From Acidovorax facilis (lineage in GTDB: Bacteria; Pseudomonadota; Gammaproteobacteria; Burkholderiales; Burkholderiaceae_C), in NCBI RefSeq assembly GCF_023913775.1, contig NZ_JAMXAX010000051.1:1-36057 (forward strand): a stretch of DNA of 36,057 bases, given 5' to 3'. Below the pieces are notes generated by a model that ran no database searches, was not told the DNA's origin, and worked only from the letters and a program-made list of their open reading frames with translations. Positions 24,853-34,426 of the stretch are shown here, one piece after another (within the stretch, counting starts at the first letter, position 1; every line of letters begins with the position of its first letter). Both the position numbers and the translations under genes were made by a program.

Positions 24853-27576
24853 ATGTCAGCTCAGCCCGACCCTCAGGCCGGAAACGGCAACGCGCCCGCC
24901 ACCGATACCGACCAACAGGAAACCCGTGAGTGGATGGATGCGCTGTCCGCCGTCATCGACAAAGAGGGGGCCGAGCGCGCCCACTACCTGTTGGAGCAAT
25001 TGCTGGAACACGCCCGCCAGAACAGCGTGGACCTGCCGTTCTCGGCCAATACCGGCTACGTGAACACCATCGAGCCCAGCCAGGAGGCACGCAGCCCCGG
25101 CAACCTTGAAATCGAACAGCGCCTGCGCGCCTACATGCGCTGGAACGCCATGGCCATGGTGGTCAAGGCCAACCGCCATCACCCGCCCGAAGGTGGCGAT
25201 CTGGGTGGCCACATCGGCTCCTTTGCCTCGCTGGCCAGTATGTTTGGCGCGGGCTTCAACCATTTCTGGCACGCCGAGAGCGAAAACCACGGCGGTGACC
25301 TGCTTTACATCCAGGGCCACGTATCGCCCGGTATTTATGCCCGCGCCTACCTGGAAGGCCGCCTGAGCGAAGAGCAGTTGCTCAACTTCCGCCAGGAAGT
25401 GGACGGCAAGGGCCTGTCGAGCTACCCGCACCCCAAGCTCATGCCCGAGTTCTGGCAGTTCCCCACGGTGTCGATGGGCCTGGGCCCGCTGATGGCCATC
25501 TACCAGGCGCGTTTCCTCAAGTACCTGCACGCCCGTGGCATCGCCAATACCGAAAACCGCAAGGTCTGGGTGTTCTGTGGTGACGGTGAAATGGACGAGG
25601 TCGAATCCCTGGGCGCCATTGGCCTGGCAGCGCGTGAGAAGCTCGACAACCTGGTGTTTGTCATCAACTGCAACCTGCAGCGCCTGGACGGCCCCGTGCG
25701 TGGCAACGGCAAGATCATTCAAGAGCTCGAAGGCGAGTTCCGTGGCGCGGGCTGGAACGTCATCAAACTCATCTGGGGCAAGGGCTGGGACGAGTTGCTC
25801 GCCAAAGACCATGATGGTGCGCTGCGCAAGCTCATGATGGAAACCAACGACGGCGACTACCAGGCCATGAAGGCCAACGACGGTGCCTACGTGCGCAAGA
25901 ACTTCTTCGGCCGCGACCCGCGCACCCTGAAGATGGTCGAGCATATGACCGACGACGAGATCTGGAACCTGCAGCGCGGCGGCCACGATTCGCAAAAGGT
26001 CTATGCCGCATTCCATGCCGCTCAAAACCATGGCGGCCAGCCTTCCGTCCTGCTTGTCAAGACCGTCAAGGGCTTTGGCATGGGCAAGATTGGCGAAGCC
26101 AAGAACACGGTTCACCAGACCAAGAAGCTCAGCGACGAAGACATCAAGGCCTTCCGCGATCGTTTCAACATCCCGATCCCCGACAGCCAGCTTGCCGAAC
26201 TGCCCTTCTACAAGCCCGCCGACGACACCCCGGAAATGAAGTACCTGCACGAGCGCCGCAAGGCCTTGGGCGGCTACCTTCCGCACCGCCGCGTGAAGGC
26301 CGACGAGAGCTTCACCGTGCCTGCGCTGGACACCTTCAAGGCCATCCTGGAGGCTACGCCCGAAGGCCGCGAAATCTCCACCACGCAAGCCTACGTGCGC
26401 TTTCTCACGCAGCTGCTGCGCGACCAGGCCCTGGGCCCGCGCGTGGTGCCCATCCTGGTGGACGAAGCCCGTACCTTCGGCATGGAAGGCCTGTTCCGCC
26501 AGATCGGCATCTACAACCCCGCAGGTCAGCAGTACACCCCGGTCGATAAAGACCAGGTCATGTACTACAAGGAAGACAAGGCCGGCCAGATCCTGCAAGA
26601 GGGCATCAACGAAGCCGGCGGCATGAGCAGCTGGATCGCGGCGGCCACCAGCTACAGCACGAACAACCGGATCATGATCCCGTTCTACGTGTACTACTCG
26701 ATGTTCGGCTTCCAGCGCATCGGCGACCTGGCTTGGGCGGCGGGCGACATGCAGGCCCGTGGCTTCCTCTTGGGCGGCACCTCGGGCCGCACCACGCTCA
26801 ACGGCGAAGGCCTGCAGCACGAAGATGGCCACAGCCACATCCTGGCCAACACCATCCCCAACTGCGTGAGCTACGACCCGACCTTTGCCCACGAAGTCGC
26901 GGTGATCATGCACGACGGCATGAAGCGCATGGTCGAGCGCCAGGAGAACGTTTTCTACTACCTGACGCTGCTGAACGAAAACTACCCCATGCCGGGCCTG
27001 CAGCCCGGCACCGAAGAGCAGATCATCAAAGGCATGTACCTGTGCAAACAGGCGCCCGCACTGCCCAAGGACGCGCCCACCGTGCAACTGCTGGGCAGCG
27101 GCACCATCCTGCGCGAATCGTTCTTTGCGCAAGAACTGCTCGAAAAGGACTGGGGCGTCGCCGCCTCGGTGTGGAGCTGCCCGAGCTTCAACGAACTGAC
27201 CCGCGACGGCCAGAACGCCGAGCGTTGGAGCCTGCTGCACCCGACCGAAGAAGCGAAGGTGCCATTCGTCACGCAGCAACTGTCCGCATCGCAAGGCCCC
27301 GTGGTCGCATCCACCGACTACATGAAGGCCTATGCAGAGCAGATTCGTCCGTTCATCCCCAAGGGCCGTACCTACAAGGTGCTGGGCACCGACGGCTTTG
27401 GCCGCAGTGACTTCCGCAGCAAGTTGCGCGAGCACTTCGAGATCAACCGCCACTACATCGTGGTCGCTGCGCTCAAGGCGCTGAGCGAAGACGGCGTGCT
27501 GCCCGCCACCAAGGTGGCTGAGGCGATCGCCAAGTACAACATCCAGGCCGACAAGGTCAACCCGCTGTACGCGTAA
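24853..27576 (+). CDS. aceE: Pyruvate dehydrogenase E1 component, homodimeric type
   Basis: A 907-residue thiamine-diphosphate enzyme that decarboxylates pyruvate and acetylates the lipoyl groups of AceF. The homodimeric-type N-terminus contains [20 protein letters not shown] (the E2-binding region). [20 protein letters not shown] and [20 protein letters not shown] follow, and the cofactor motif begins [10 protein letters not shown] at residue 243 and closes at [38 protein letters not shown] and [19 protein letters not shown] mark the C-terminal half. All of these are intact. It is the first gene of aceE-aceF-lpdA, with 17 bp before aceF. Confidence 0.98.
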   Translation: MSAQPDPQAGNGNAPATDTDQQETREWMDALSAVIDKEGAERAHYLLEQLLEHARQNSVDLPFSANTGYVNTIEPSQEARSPGNLEIEQRLRAYMRWNAMAMVVKANRHHPPEGGDLGGHIGSFASLASMFGAGFNHFWHAESENHGGDLLYIQGHVSPGIYARAYLEGRLSEEQLLNFRQEVDGKGLSSYPHPKLMPEFWQFPTVSMGLGPLMAIYQARFLKYLHARGIANTENRKVWVFCGDGEMDEVESLGAIGLAAREKLDNLVFVINCNLQRLDGPVRGNGKIIQELEGEFRGAGWNVIKLIWGKGWDELLAKDHDGALRKLMMETNDGDYQAMKANDGAYVRKNFFGRDPRTLKMVEHMTDDEIWNLQRGGHDSQKVYAAFHAAQNHGGQPSVLLVKTVKGFGMGKIGEAKNTVHQTKKLSDEDIKAFRDRFNIPIPDSQLAELPFYKPADDTPEMKYLHERRKALGGYLPHRRVKADESFTVPALDTFKAILEATPEGREISTTQAYVRFLTQLLRDQALGPRVVPILVDEARTFGMEGLFRQIGIYNPAGQQYTPVDKDQVMYYKEDKAGQILQEGINEAGGMSSWIAAATSYSTNNRIMIPFYVYYSMFGFQRIGDLAWAAGDMQARGFLLGGTSGRTTLNGEGLQHEDGHSHILANTIPNCVSYDPTFAHEVAVIMHDGMKRMVERQENVFYYLTLLNENYPMPGLQPGTEEQIIKGMYLCKQAPALPKDAPTVQLLGSGTILRESFFAQELLEKDWGVAASVWSCPSFNELTRDGQNAERWSLLHPTEEAKVPFVTQQLSASQGPVVASTDYMKAYAEQIRPFIPKGRTYKVLGTDGFGRSDFRSKLREHFEINRHYIVVAALKALSEDGVLPATKVAEAIAKYNIQADKVNPLYA

Positions 27577-27593
27577 ACCGAACGGAGACAACA

Positions 27594-29270
27594 ATGGCAT
27601 TGGTAGACATTCAAGTCCCGGACATCGGGGATTTCGACGAAGTGGGCGTGATCGAACTGCTGGTCAAGGTGGGCGACACGGTCAAGGCTGAGCAGTCGCT
27701 CATCACCGTCGAATCGGACAAGGCATCGATGGAGATTCCGTCCAGCCACGCAGGCGTGGTCAAGGAACTCAAGATCGCCTTGGGCGACAAGGTCAAGCAG
27801 GGTTCTGTGATTGCCGTGGTCGAGTCGGCAGACGCGGTTGCCTCAGCCCCGGCTGCTGCGCCAGCCCCTGCAGCTGTTGCCCCCGCCCCCGTTGCAGCCG
27901 CTGCGTCAGCACCGGTTGCACCCGCTGCAGCCCCTGCAACTGCAGGCCCGGTGGAAGTGCGCGTGCCCGACATCGGTGACTTCAAGGACGTGGCCGTCAT
28001 TGAGTTGCTGGTCAAGGTGGGCGACACCATCAAGCTCGAACAATCGCTGTTCACCGTCGAATCCGACAAGGCCTCCATGGAGATTCCGTCGCCCGCCGCT
28101 GGCGTGGTCAAGGAGCTCAAGGTCAAGATTGGGGACACCGTCAACATCGGCGACCTCGTGGCCATGCTGGAAGGCGTGGCGGGCAATGGGCCTGCTGCCG
28201 CTGCAGCGCCCACAGCGCCGGCGGCGGCTCCCGCTGCTGCGCCTGTTGCAGCCCCCGCACCGGTTGCAGCAGCCGTTGCACCGGTCGCTGCCACGGCCTC
28301 CGTGCCCGCCCACCAGCCTGGCACGCCCACAGCGGGCCTGCCGCACGCATCGCCCTCGGTGCGCAAGTTCGCCCGTGAACTGGGCGTGCCCATCGACGAA
28401 GTCAAGGGCACCGGACCCAAGGGTCGCATCACGCAAGACGACGTGCAGACCTTCACCAAGCAGGTGATGGCAGGCGCGGCCCAGACCAAGGCGCAAGCTG
28501 CCAAGGCTCCTGCAGCGACGGGCGGTTCCGGCGTCGGCCTCGACCTGCTGCCCTGGCCCAAGGTCGATTTCACCAAGTTCGGCCCGGTGGAGCGCAAGGA
28601 CCTCTCGCGCATCAAGAAGATCAGTGGTGCCAATCTGCACCGCAACTGGGTCGTCATCCCGCACGTCACCAACCACGACGACGCGGACATCACCGACCTC
28701 GAAGCCTTCCGCGTGCAGTTCAACAAAGAGAACGAGAAGAGTGGCGTGAAGGTCACCATGCTCGCCTTCATGATCAAGGCCGCCGTGGCCGCGCTCAAGA
28801 AGTTCCCCGAGTTCAACAGCTCGCTCGACGGCGACCAGCTGGTGCTCAAGCAGTACTTCCACATCGGCTTTGCGGCCGACACGCCCAACGGCCTCGTTGT
28901 GCCCGTCATCCGCGACGCCGACAAGAAGGGCATCGTCCAGATCTCGCAAGAGATGGGCGACCTGGCAAAGAAGGCGCGCGACGGCAAGCTCGGTCCGGCC
29001 GACATGACCGGTGGCTGCTTCTCCATCAGCTCGCTGGGCGGTATTGGCGGGCGCTACTTCACGCCCATCATCAACGCGCCAGAAGTCGCCATCATGGGCG
29101 TGTGCAAGAGCAGCATCGAACCGAAATGGGACGGCAAGCAGTTCGCACCGCGCCTGATGCTGCCGCTGTCGCTCAGCTGGGACCACCGCGTGATCGATGG
29201 CGCGGCCGCCGCACGCTTCAACGTGTACTTTGCCTCGCTGCTGGCGGACTTCCGCCGCATCGTGATGTAA
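27594..29270 (+). CDS. aceF: Pyruvate dehydrogenase E2, dihydrolipoyl acetyltransferase, two lipoyl domains
   Basis: A 558-residue core enzyme of the complex that moves acetyl groups to CoA. Lipoyl domain 1 (about 1-80) has the lipoylated lysine Lys43 in [12 protein letters not shown], and lipoyl domain 2 (about 118-195) has Lys159 in the same motif. They are joined by long alanine/proline linkers that act as swinging arms. A peripheral-subunit-binding domain ([20 protein letters not shown]) comes next. The catalytic domain ends with the active-site [19 protein letters not shown]. coli AceF carries three lipoyl domains; here the third lipoyl domain of the operon is on LpdA. lpdA begins 17 bp after the stop codon. 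Confidence 0.98.
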   Translation: MALVDIQVPDIGDFDEVGVIELLVKVGDTVKAEQSLITVESDKASMEIPSSHAGVVKELKIALGDKVKQGSVIAVVESADAVASAPAAAPAPAAVAPAPVAAAASAPVAPAAAPATAGPVEVRVPDIGDFKDVAVIELLVKVGDTIKLEQSLFTVESDKASMEIPSPAAGVVKELKVKIGDTVNIGDLVAMLEGVAGNGPAAAAAPTAPAAAPAAAPVAAPAPVAAAVAPVAATASVPAHQPGTPTAGLPHASPSVRKFARELGVPIDEVKGTGPKGRITQDDVQTFTKQVMAGAAQTKAQAAKAPAATGGSGVGLDLLPWPKVDFTKFGPVERKDLSRIKKISGANLHRNWVVIPHVTNHDDADITDLEAFRVQFNKENEKSGVKVTMLAFMIKAAVAALKKFPEFNSSLDGDQLVLKQYFHIGFAADTPNGLVVPVIRDADKKGIVQISQEMGDLAKKARDGKLGPADMTGGCFSISSLGGIGGRYFTPIINAPEVAIMGVCKSSIEPKWDGKQFAPRLMLPLSLSWDHRVIDGAAAARFNVYFASLLADFRRIVM

Positions 29271-29286
29271 CGAAAGGGCAAAACAC

Positions 29287-31146
29287 ATGGCAATCATCGA
29301 CATCAAGGTGCCCGACATCGGCGACTTCGCCGAAGTGGCCATCATCGAAGTGCTGGTCAAACCCGGCGACACCATCAAAGCAGAGCAGAGCCTGATCACC
29401 GTGGAGTCTGACAAGGCCTCCATGGAGATCCCGTCCAGCCATGCTGGCGTGGTCAAGGAGCTGAAAGTGAAGCTGGGCGACAAAATCGCCGAAGGCGCTG
29501 TGGTGCTAACGCTGGAAGTGCAGGGCGCCGCCACTGTAGCCCCCGTGGCTGCACCCGCTCCAGCAGCACCCATAGCAGCAGCTTCTGATCCAAAAGCGGC
29601 TACAGCGCCCGTCCCACAAGCGCAAGCAGCTATCAATCCAGTAGCATCCAGCTTTGCTGGCACGGCAGACCTGGACTGCGACGTGCTCGTGCTCGGCGGC
29701 GGCCCCGGCGGCTACAGCGCCGCCTTCCGCGCCGCAGACCTGGGCCTCAAGGTCGTCATCGTCGAGCGCTACGCAGCCCTGGGCGGCGTGTGCCTGAACG
29801 TGGGCTGCATACCCTCCAAGGCGCTGCTGCACGTGGCGGCCGTCATGGACGAAGTCAGCCACATGGCCGACCTGGGCGTGGACTTTGGCGCCCCTGCCGT
29901 CAACATCGACAAGCTGCGCGGCCACAAGGAAAAGGTCATCGGCAAGCTCACCGGTGGCCTGGCCGCCATGGCCAAGATGCGCAAGGTGACCACCGTGCGC
30001 GGCTACGGAGCCTTTGTCGGCGCCAACCACCTCGAAGTGGAAGAAACCACCGGCACCGCGCAGGAGAAGACGGGTAGCAAGAAGGTCATCGCCTTCAAGA
30101 AGGCCATCATCGCCGCCGGAAGTCAGGCCGTGCGCCTGCCCTTCATGCCCGACGATCCACGCGTGGTCGACTCCACCGGCGCCCTGGCGCTCAAGGAAGT
30201 GCCCAAGCGCATGCTGATTTTGGGCGGCGGCATCATCGGCCTCGAAATGGGCACCGTGTACAGCACGCTGGGCGCGCGCCTCGATGTGGTCGAAATGATG
30301 GACGGCCTGATGCAGGGCGCCGACCGCGATCTCGTCAAGATCTGGCAGAAGATGAATGCCAAGCGCTTCGACAACATCATGTTGAAGACGAAAACCGTGG
30401 GTGCCGAAGCCACGCCCGAAGGCATCAAGGTCACGTTCGCCCCGGCAGAAGAGGGCGGCACCGCCCCCGAGCCGCAGGTGTACGACCTGGTGCTGCAGGC
30501 TGTGGGCCGCACACCCAACGGCAAGAAGATTGCCGCCGAAAAGGCCGGCGTTGCCGTGACGGACCGTGGCTTCATCAACGTCGACATCCAGATGCGCACC
30601 AACGTGCCGCACATCTTCGCCATCGGCGACATCGTGGGCCAGCCCATGCTGGCGCACAAGGCGGTGCATGAGGCGCATGTGGCGGCAGAAGTGATTGCTG
30701 GTGAACTGCAGGGCAACAAGGAACTGGCCTCCGCCGCCTTCAACGCCCGCGTGATTCCGTCGGTGGCCTACACCGACCCCGAAGTGGCATGGGTGGGCCT
30801 CACCGAAGACCAGGCCAAGGCGCAAGGCATCAAGGTCAAGAAGGGCCTGTTCCCCTGGACGGCTTCTGGCCGCGCCATCGCCAACGGCCGCGACGAGGGC
30901 GTGACCAAGCTGCTGTTCGACGACTCGCCCGAGGCCCATGGCCACGGCAAGATCCTGGGCGGCGGCATGGTCGGCACGCATGCGGGCGACATGATCGGCG
31001 AGATCGCCCTGGCCATCGAGATGGGCGCCGACGCCGTGGATATCGGCAAGACCATCCACCCGCACCCCACGCTGGGCGAAAGCATCGGCATGGCGGCGGA
31101 GATTGCGCACGGCAGCTGCACGGATGTTCCGCCGCAGAAGAAATAA
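29287..31146 (+). CDS. lpdA: Dihydrolipoyl dehydrogenase E3 with N-terminal lipoyl domain
   Basis: A 619-residue flavoprotein that reoxidises the dihydrolipoyl groups of AceF with NAD+. Residues 1-78 form a lipoyl domain with Lys43 in [12 protein letters not shown], which classical E3 enzymes lack. An alanine/proline linker (about 80-125) follows, then FAD-binding [20 protein letters not shown], the redox disulfide Cys169/Cys174 in [20 protein letters not shown]-binding [20 protein letters not shown], and [17 protein letters not shown]. The C-terminal His-Glu site is HPHPTLGES. The linker DNA at 29596-29646 matches the dispersed repeat of this window in reverse orientation, so the linker has apparently grown by taking it in. 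A terminator follows. Confidence 0.97.
   Translation: MAIIDIKVPDIGDFAEVAIIEVLVKPGDTIKAEQSLITVESDKASMEIPSSHAGVVKELKVKLGDKIAEGAVVLTLEVQGAATVAPVAAPAPAAPIAAASDPKAATAPVPQAQAAINPVASSFAGTADLDCDVLVLGGGPGGYSAAFRAADLGLKVVIVERYAALGGVCLNVGCIPSKALLHVAAVMDEVSHMADLGVDFGAPAVNIDKLRGHKEKVIGKLTGGLAAMAKMRKVTTVRGYGAFVGANHLEVEETTGTAQEKTGSKKVIAFKKAIIAAGSQAVRLPFMPDDPRVVDSTGALALKEVPKRMLILGGGIIGLEMGTVYSTLGARLDVVEMMDGLMQGADRDLVKIWQKMNAKRFDNIMLKTKTVGAEATPEGIKVTFAPAEEGGTAPEPQVYDLVLQAVGRTPNGKKIAAEKAGVAVTDRGFINVDIQMRTNVPHIFAIGDIVGQPMLAHKAVHEAHVAAEVIAGELQGNKELASAAFNARVIPSVAYTDPEVAWVGLTEDQAKAQGIKVKKGLFPWTASGRAIANGRDEGVTKLLFDDSPEAHGHGKILGGGMVGTHAGDMIGEIALAIEMGADAVDIGKTIHPHPTLGESIGMAAEIAHGSCTDVPPQKK
29596..29646 (-). repeat. 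Dispersed short repeat, copy E, inside the lpdA linker (inverted)
   Basis: Read on the plus strand: gcggctacAGCGC, a variable loop, AAGCGC (29618-29623), then aagcagctatcaatccagta. This equals the inverted module order of copy D, and its right arm matches the reverse complement of the left arm of copies A and B. It encodes about residues 104-120 ([16 protein letters not shown]), a linker where inserted residues would be tolerated. Confidence 0.6.
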
Positions 31147-31178
31147 GTAGCCAGCTTCTCAGCTTCTAGCTGGTAGAC

Positions 31179-31209
31179 AAAGCCCGAACCGGTAACGGTT
31201 CGGGCTTTT
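31179..31209 (+). terminator. Intrinsic terminator of the aceE-aceF-lpdA operon
   Basis: AAAGCCCGAACC (31179-31190) pairs with GGTTCGGGCTTT (31197-31208), a perfect 12-bp stem with loop GGTAAC and Ts to 31209. It lies 33 bp after the lpdA stop. The rest of the gap to 31330 (about 120 bp) must hold the promoter of the next gene; I found no clear boxes. Confidence 0.9.
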
Positions 31210-31329
31210 GCGCATTGCGCGCCCCTGCAATCGTTGCAAAATGTTGCTGATTGGTATTGACTGAAGCGATCGCCGGTCTCCCAGGCGGGCGTACGACGAC
31301 CACCAGCAGATTGTTGATCTGGAAGCAGG

Positions 31330-34158
31330 ATGCCCGTAACGCCAACCATCGCCGCTCAGCCTGACGATGACCCGAACCTTGCCTGGGTGCTGCTGGGTAA
31401 GGGGCTGGACCTGTATCAGGATGCCGTACTCATACTGGGCGAAGAGGGCCGCTTCTTCTATGTGAACGATGCCGCCACCCGCGCCCTGGAATACAGCCGC
31501 GAGGCGCTGCTGACGATGGGGCCGCCGGACATCGATCCGAACATTTCCAGGGAGCGGTGCCAGGAAATACTGCAAAGCCCGGAGGGCCAGGCTTTCGTTA
31601 TCGACACGGTGCACAAGACCCAGAGCGGCAAACAGATTGCCGTGCAGGTGCACGGTGTGACGCTGCGGCGGGAGGGGCGCTTGTTTGCCGTCTCCATCGT
31701 TCGCGACATGTCGGAAGCCCAACGAATGCAGGAGGCCCTTCAGCAGCGCCAGCAGTATTGGCGCACGCTGCTGGACGAGTTCCCATTTTTTGTCTGGCTC
31801 AAGGACGAGCACAGCCGTTTGCTGGCAGCCAATATCGCGTACGCCAGAGTGGCGCGGGTGGCCTCCACGGCGGAACTGGAGGGCCGGACTGAATTCGATT
31901 TCTTCCCCAAGGATTTGGCGGAAACGTATGTGGCCGACGACAAGGCTGTCATGGCGGCGGGCGTGGCCCACTACGTGGAAGAGCTGTACGTCGATGAGCA
32001 CGGGCAGCGGCGCTGGATGGAGGTGTGGAAGTCTCCGCTGCACCAGCATGGCAAGGTGGTGGGCACGGTGGGATATTCCAGAGATATCACGGACCGCAAG
32101 CACACCGAGAGTGAACTCCAGAAAGCGCTGGCCTTTGCCCAGGGGGTGATTGATGCCTTTCCGGACTTGTTGTTCGAAACCGACCGGGAAGGCCGTTACC
32201 TGAATATCTGGACGCGCAACCCCGAGTTATTGGCGGCCAGCCGGGAGGCTTTGCTGGGGCGGACGCTGCAGGAAGTGCTGTCTCCTGAAAGTGTGGCGAT
32301 TGCCGAGATGGCGTTTGCGGAGGCAGAGCACAAAGGCGTGTCGTTGGGCCATGTCATATCGGTTGCGACCTCTCTGGGCCCGCGCTGCTTTGAACTGTCG
32401 GTATCGCAAATGCGCACCAGCGTGGATGCGCGCCCGCATTTCATTACGGTCTCCCGCGACGTAACGCAACGGCTGGAACTGCAGGAAGAGCTGACCTTGC
32501 GGGAGCGTGAGTACCGTACCCTGGTCGAAAACTCTCCCGATGTGATTGCCCGTTTTGATCTTCAGTTCGGCTGCCGGTATGCCAACCCGGTGTTGCTGAA
32601 GGCGGTGGGGCGGCTTGACACCGGCGCGCTGGGATGCTCGCCCCATGCGCTCTGGGGGCAAGAGGTTGGGGCAAAGTTGGCGCAACATCTGGTGCAGGTG
32701 GTGGACAGCAAGACGCCTGTCGAGTTGGAGCTGCAATGGTCCGATGCGCTGGGGCGCCGCATCTGCAGTTTGGTGAGTTTGACCCCCGAGTTGGATGACG
32801 ACGCCAGCGTCTCGAGCGTGTTGCTGGTGGGGCGGGATATCGGTGAACTGAAGGCCTACCAGGACAAGGTCCACCAGATGGCTTTCTACGACGCGCTGAC
32901 GGGGATGCCCAACCGCGTGCTGTTCCATGACCGGCTGGCGCAAATGCTGAAGGATGCGGCCTACCACCGCGCTCAGGCGGGTGTGATGGTGGTGGACCTG
33001 GACCGCTTCAAGCAGATCAACGACACCATGGGCCATGCGGCGGGAGACGCGTTGCTCAAGGAGGTCTCCCTGCGCCTGCGCGCCAGTGTGCGCACTTATG
33101 ACACCGTAGCCAGGCTGGGAGGGGACGAGTTCGGCATGTTGTTGCCAAAGATCCATACCGGCAGCCATCTGGCGCGTGTGGCGGGGAAGGTGAAGACCGC
33201 CTTCAACCAGAGCTTTTGGCTGGAGGGGCAGGAAATTTTCGTCTCCTGCAGTGTCGGTATTGCGGTGTACCCGACGGACAGTGAGGCGGCAGAAGAGCTG
33301 CTCAAGTACGCAGATTCGGCGATGTACTCCGCCAAACGCTCCGGGCGAAACAGCTTCCGGTTTTACTCCAGGGATATGACCGAGCATGCCCAGCAGCGGC
33401 TGACCCTGGAGTTCGACCTGCGCCGAGCGCTCCAGCGCGGTGAACTGGCGCTGCACTACCAGCCCAAGGTGCTGCTGGCGTCCGGCGCAACGGTCGGCTG
33501 TGAGGCGCTTTTGCGCTGGACGCATCCTCGCCTGGGCCAGGTGTCTCCGGAGTTGTTCATCCCGGTGGCAGAAGACGCTGGCTTGATCAACCAGCTGGGC
33601 GCCTGGGTGTTGCGCGAATCCTGCTCGACCGCCGTCGCCTGGAATGCCGGGGCCACACAGCCACGCAAGGTGGCGGTCAATCTGTCGGCCCGTCAGATCC
33701 AGGCCTCCGGCCTGGTGGCGCAGGTGAAGGAAATCGTGTCCGAAACGCGTTGCAAGCCCCAGTGGCTGGAGTTTGAGATTACCGAGAGCCTGCTCCTTGA
33801 CGAGGACGGTGTTGCAGTCAAGGCTCTGCAGGCCCTGCGCGACATGGGGGCCACCATCGCGATCGATGACTTCGGCACCGGGTATTCGGCGCTGTCCTAT
33901 CTGGCCCGCTTCCCCATCGATACGCTCAAAATCGACAAATCGTTCATCCACTCCGCGACCACTGACCATTTCAGGGCCGAGCTCATCAAGGCCATCTTGT
34001 CGATCGCGCGCTGCTTGAACCAGGAGGTGGTGGCGGAAGGCGTGGAAACGCCCGAGCAGGCAGACTTCCTGGCGGCGGAAGGATGCCAGTTGGCTCAGGG
34101 CTTTCTGTTCAGCAAAGCGGTGCCACGAGAGCAGTTGCTGGGCATGTTTGGCGCCTGA
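31330..34158 (+). CDS. Multi-PAS diguanylate cyclase/phosphodiesterase (GGDEF-EAL)
   Basis: 942 residues with no membrane segment, so probably cytoplasmic. About four PAS-type sensor modules occupy residues 25-130, 140-260, 265-380 and 395-515 (for example GRFFYVNDAATRALEYSREA and VGTVGYSRDITDRKHTE). The GGDEF domain has an intact GGDEF at 597-601, an inhibitory I-site RTYD at 588-591 exactly five residues before it, and MVVDLDRFKQINDTMGHAAG. The EAL domain has CEALLRWTHP with EAL at 725-727, LEFEITESLL, IDDFGTGYSALSYL, LKIDKSFI and EVVAEGVETPEQ. Both enzyme halves look active, so it may make or degrade c-di-GMP depending on signal. The ligands of the PAS domains are unknown. It forms a single-gene unit. 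Confidence 0.94.
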   Translation: MPVTPTIAAQPDDDPNLAWVLLGKGLDLYQDAVLILGEEGRFFYVNDAATRALEYSREALLTMGPPDIDPNISRERCQEILQSPEGQAFVIDTVHKTQSGKQIAVQVHGVTLRREGRLFAVSIVRDMSEAQRMQEALQQRQQYWRTLLDEFPFFVWLKDEHSRLLAANIAYARVARVASTAELEGRTEFDFFPKDLAETYVADDKAVMAAGVAHYVEELYVDEHGQRRWMEVWKSPLHQHGKVVGTVGYSRDITDRKHTESELQKALAFAQGVIDAFPDLLFETDREGRYLNIWTRNPELLAASREALLGRTLQEVLSPESVAIAEMAFAEAEHKGVSLGHVISVATSLGPRCFELSVSQMRTSVDARPHFITVSRDVTQRLELQEELTLREREYRTLVENSPDVIARFDLQFGCRYANPVLLKAVGRLDTGALGCSPHALWGQEVGAKLAQHLVQVVDSKTPVELELQWSDALGRRICSLVSLTPELDDDASVSSVLLVGRDIGELKAYQDKVHQMAFYDALTGMPNRVLFHDRLAQMLKDAAYHRAQAGVMVVDLDRFKQINDTMGHAAGDALLKEVSLRLRASVRTYDTVARLGGDEFGMLLPKIHTGSHLARVAGKVKTAFNQSFWLEGQEIFVSCSVGIAVYPTDSEAAEELLKYADSAMYSAKRSGRNSFRFYSRDMTEHAQQRLTLEFDLRRALQRGELALHYQPKVLLASGATVGCEALLRWTHPRLGQVSPELFIPVAEDAGLINQLGAWVLRESCSTAVAWNAGATQPRKVAVNLSARQIQASGLVAQVKEIVSETRCKPQWLEFEITESLLLDEDGVAVKALQALRDMGATIAIDDFGTGYSALSYLARFPIDTLKIDKSFIHSATTDHFRAELIKAILSIARCLNQEVVAEGVETPEQADFLAAEGCQLAQGFLFSKAVPREQLLGMFGA

Positions 34159-34199
34159 CAGGAGCCCGCTGGGCTGGCCACGATCCGCCCGCACCGCGC

Positions 34200-34232
34200 A
34201 GCTCTGCATGGGCTGCTGCAGGGGGCTTTTTT
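34200..34232 (+). terminator. Probable terminator of the GGDEF-EAL gene
   Basis: AGCTCTGCA (34200-34208) pairs imperfectly with TGCAGGGGGCT (34217-34227), followed by a T-run to 34232. The position, 42 bp after the stop, fits. The stem has mismatches, so it is weaker than the other terminators here. Confidence 0.55.
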
Positions 34233-34338
34233 CGCCTGGAAGATGATCAAAGGCGCATTGGGCTCATTGTTACAGGTGGAAACTGACATGGGGGTCGGGC
34301 GATTCAATCCAGTATTCTCGACAACACACTTGCTCCGG

Positions 34339-34406
34339 ACTGGGCTCCCACGCCCAGTTGCCGTGAATACAGTGAAGAAGGCGCAAGCCAATTTTGGCTT
34401 GGCGCC
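34339..34406 (+). promoter_or_regulatory. Twin-hairpin leader ahead of the NHL lipoprotein
   Basis: ACTGGGC (34339-34345) and GCCCAGT (34352-34358) form a perfect 7-bp hairpin. GGCGC-AAGCCAA (34380-34391) and TTGGCTT-G-GCGCC (34394-34406) form a 12-bp stem with one bulged G. The second stem ends nine bases before the AGGGAG ribosome site (34415-34420). Neither has a T-run. A role in mRNA stability or translation control is possible but unproven. A TATTCT box at 34313-34318 could be the -10. Confidence 0.4.
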
Positions 34407-34426
34407 CACAAACCAGGGAGTCGACT

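Noticed and set aside
24856..27600. Very long open frame on the minus strand opposite aceE (about 900 codons).
   Set aside because: It mirrors aceE in a GC-rich gene where stop codons are rare in the antisense frame. The predicted protein is low-complexity His/Ala/Val-rich with no known motif, and aceE is unmistakable on the plus strand.
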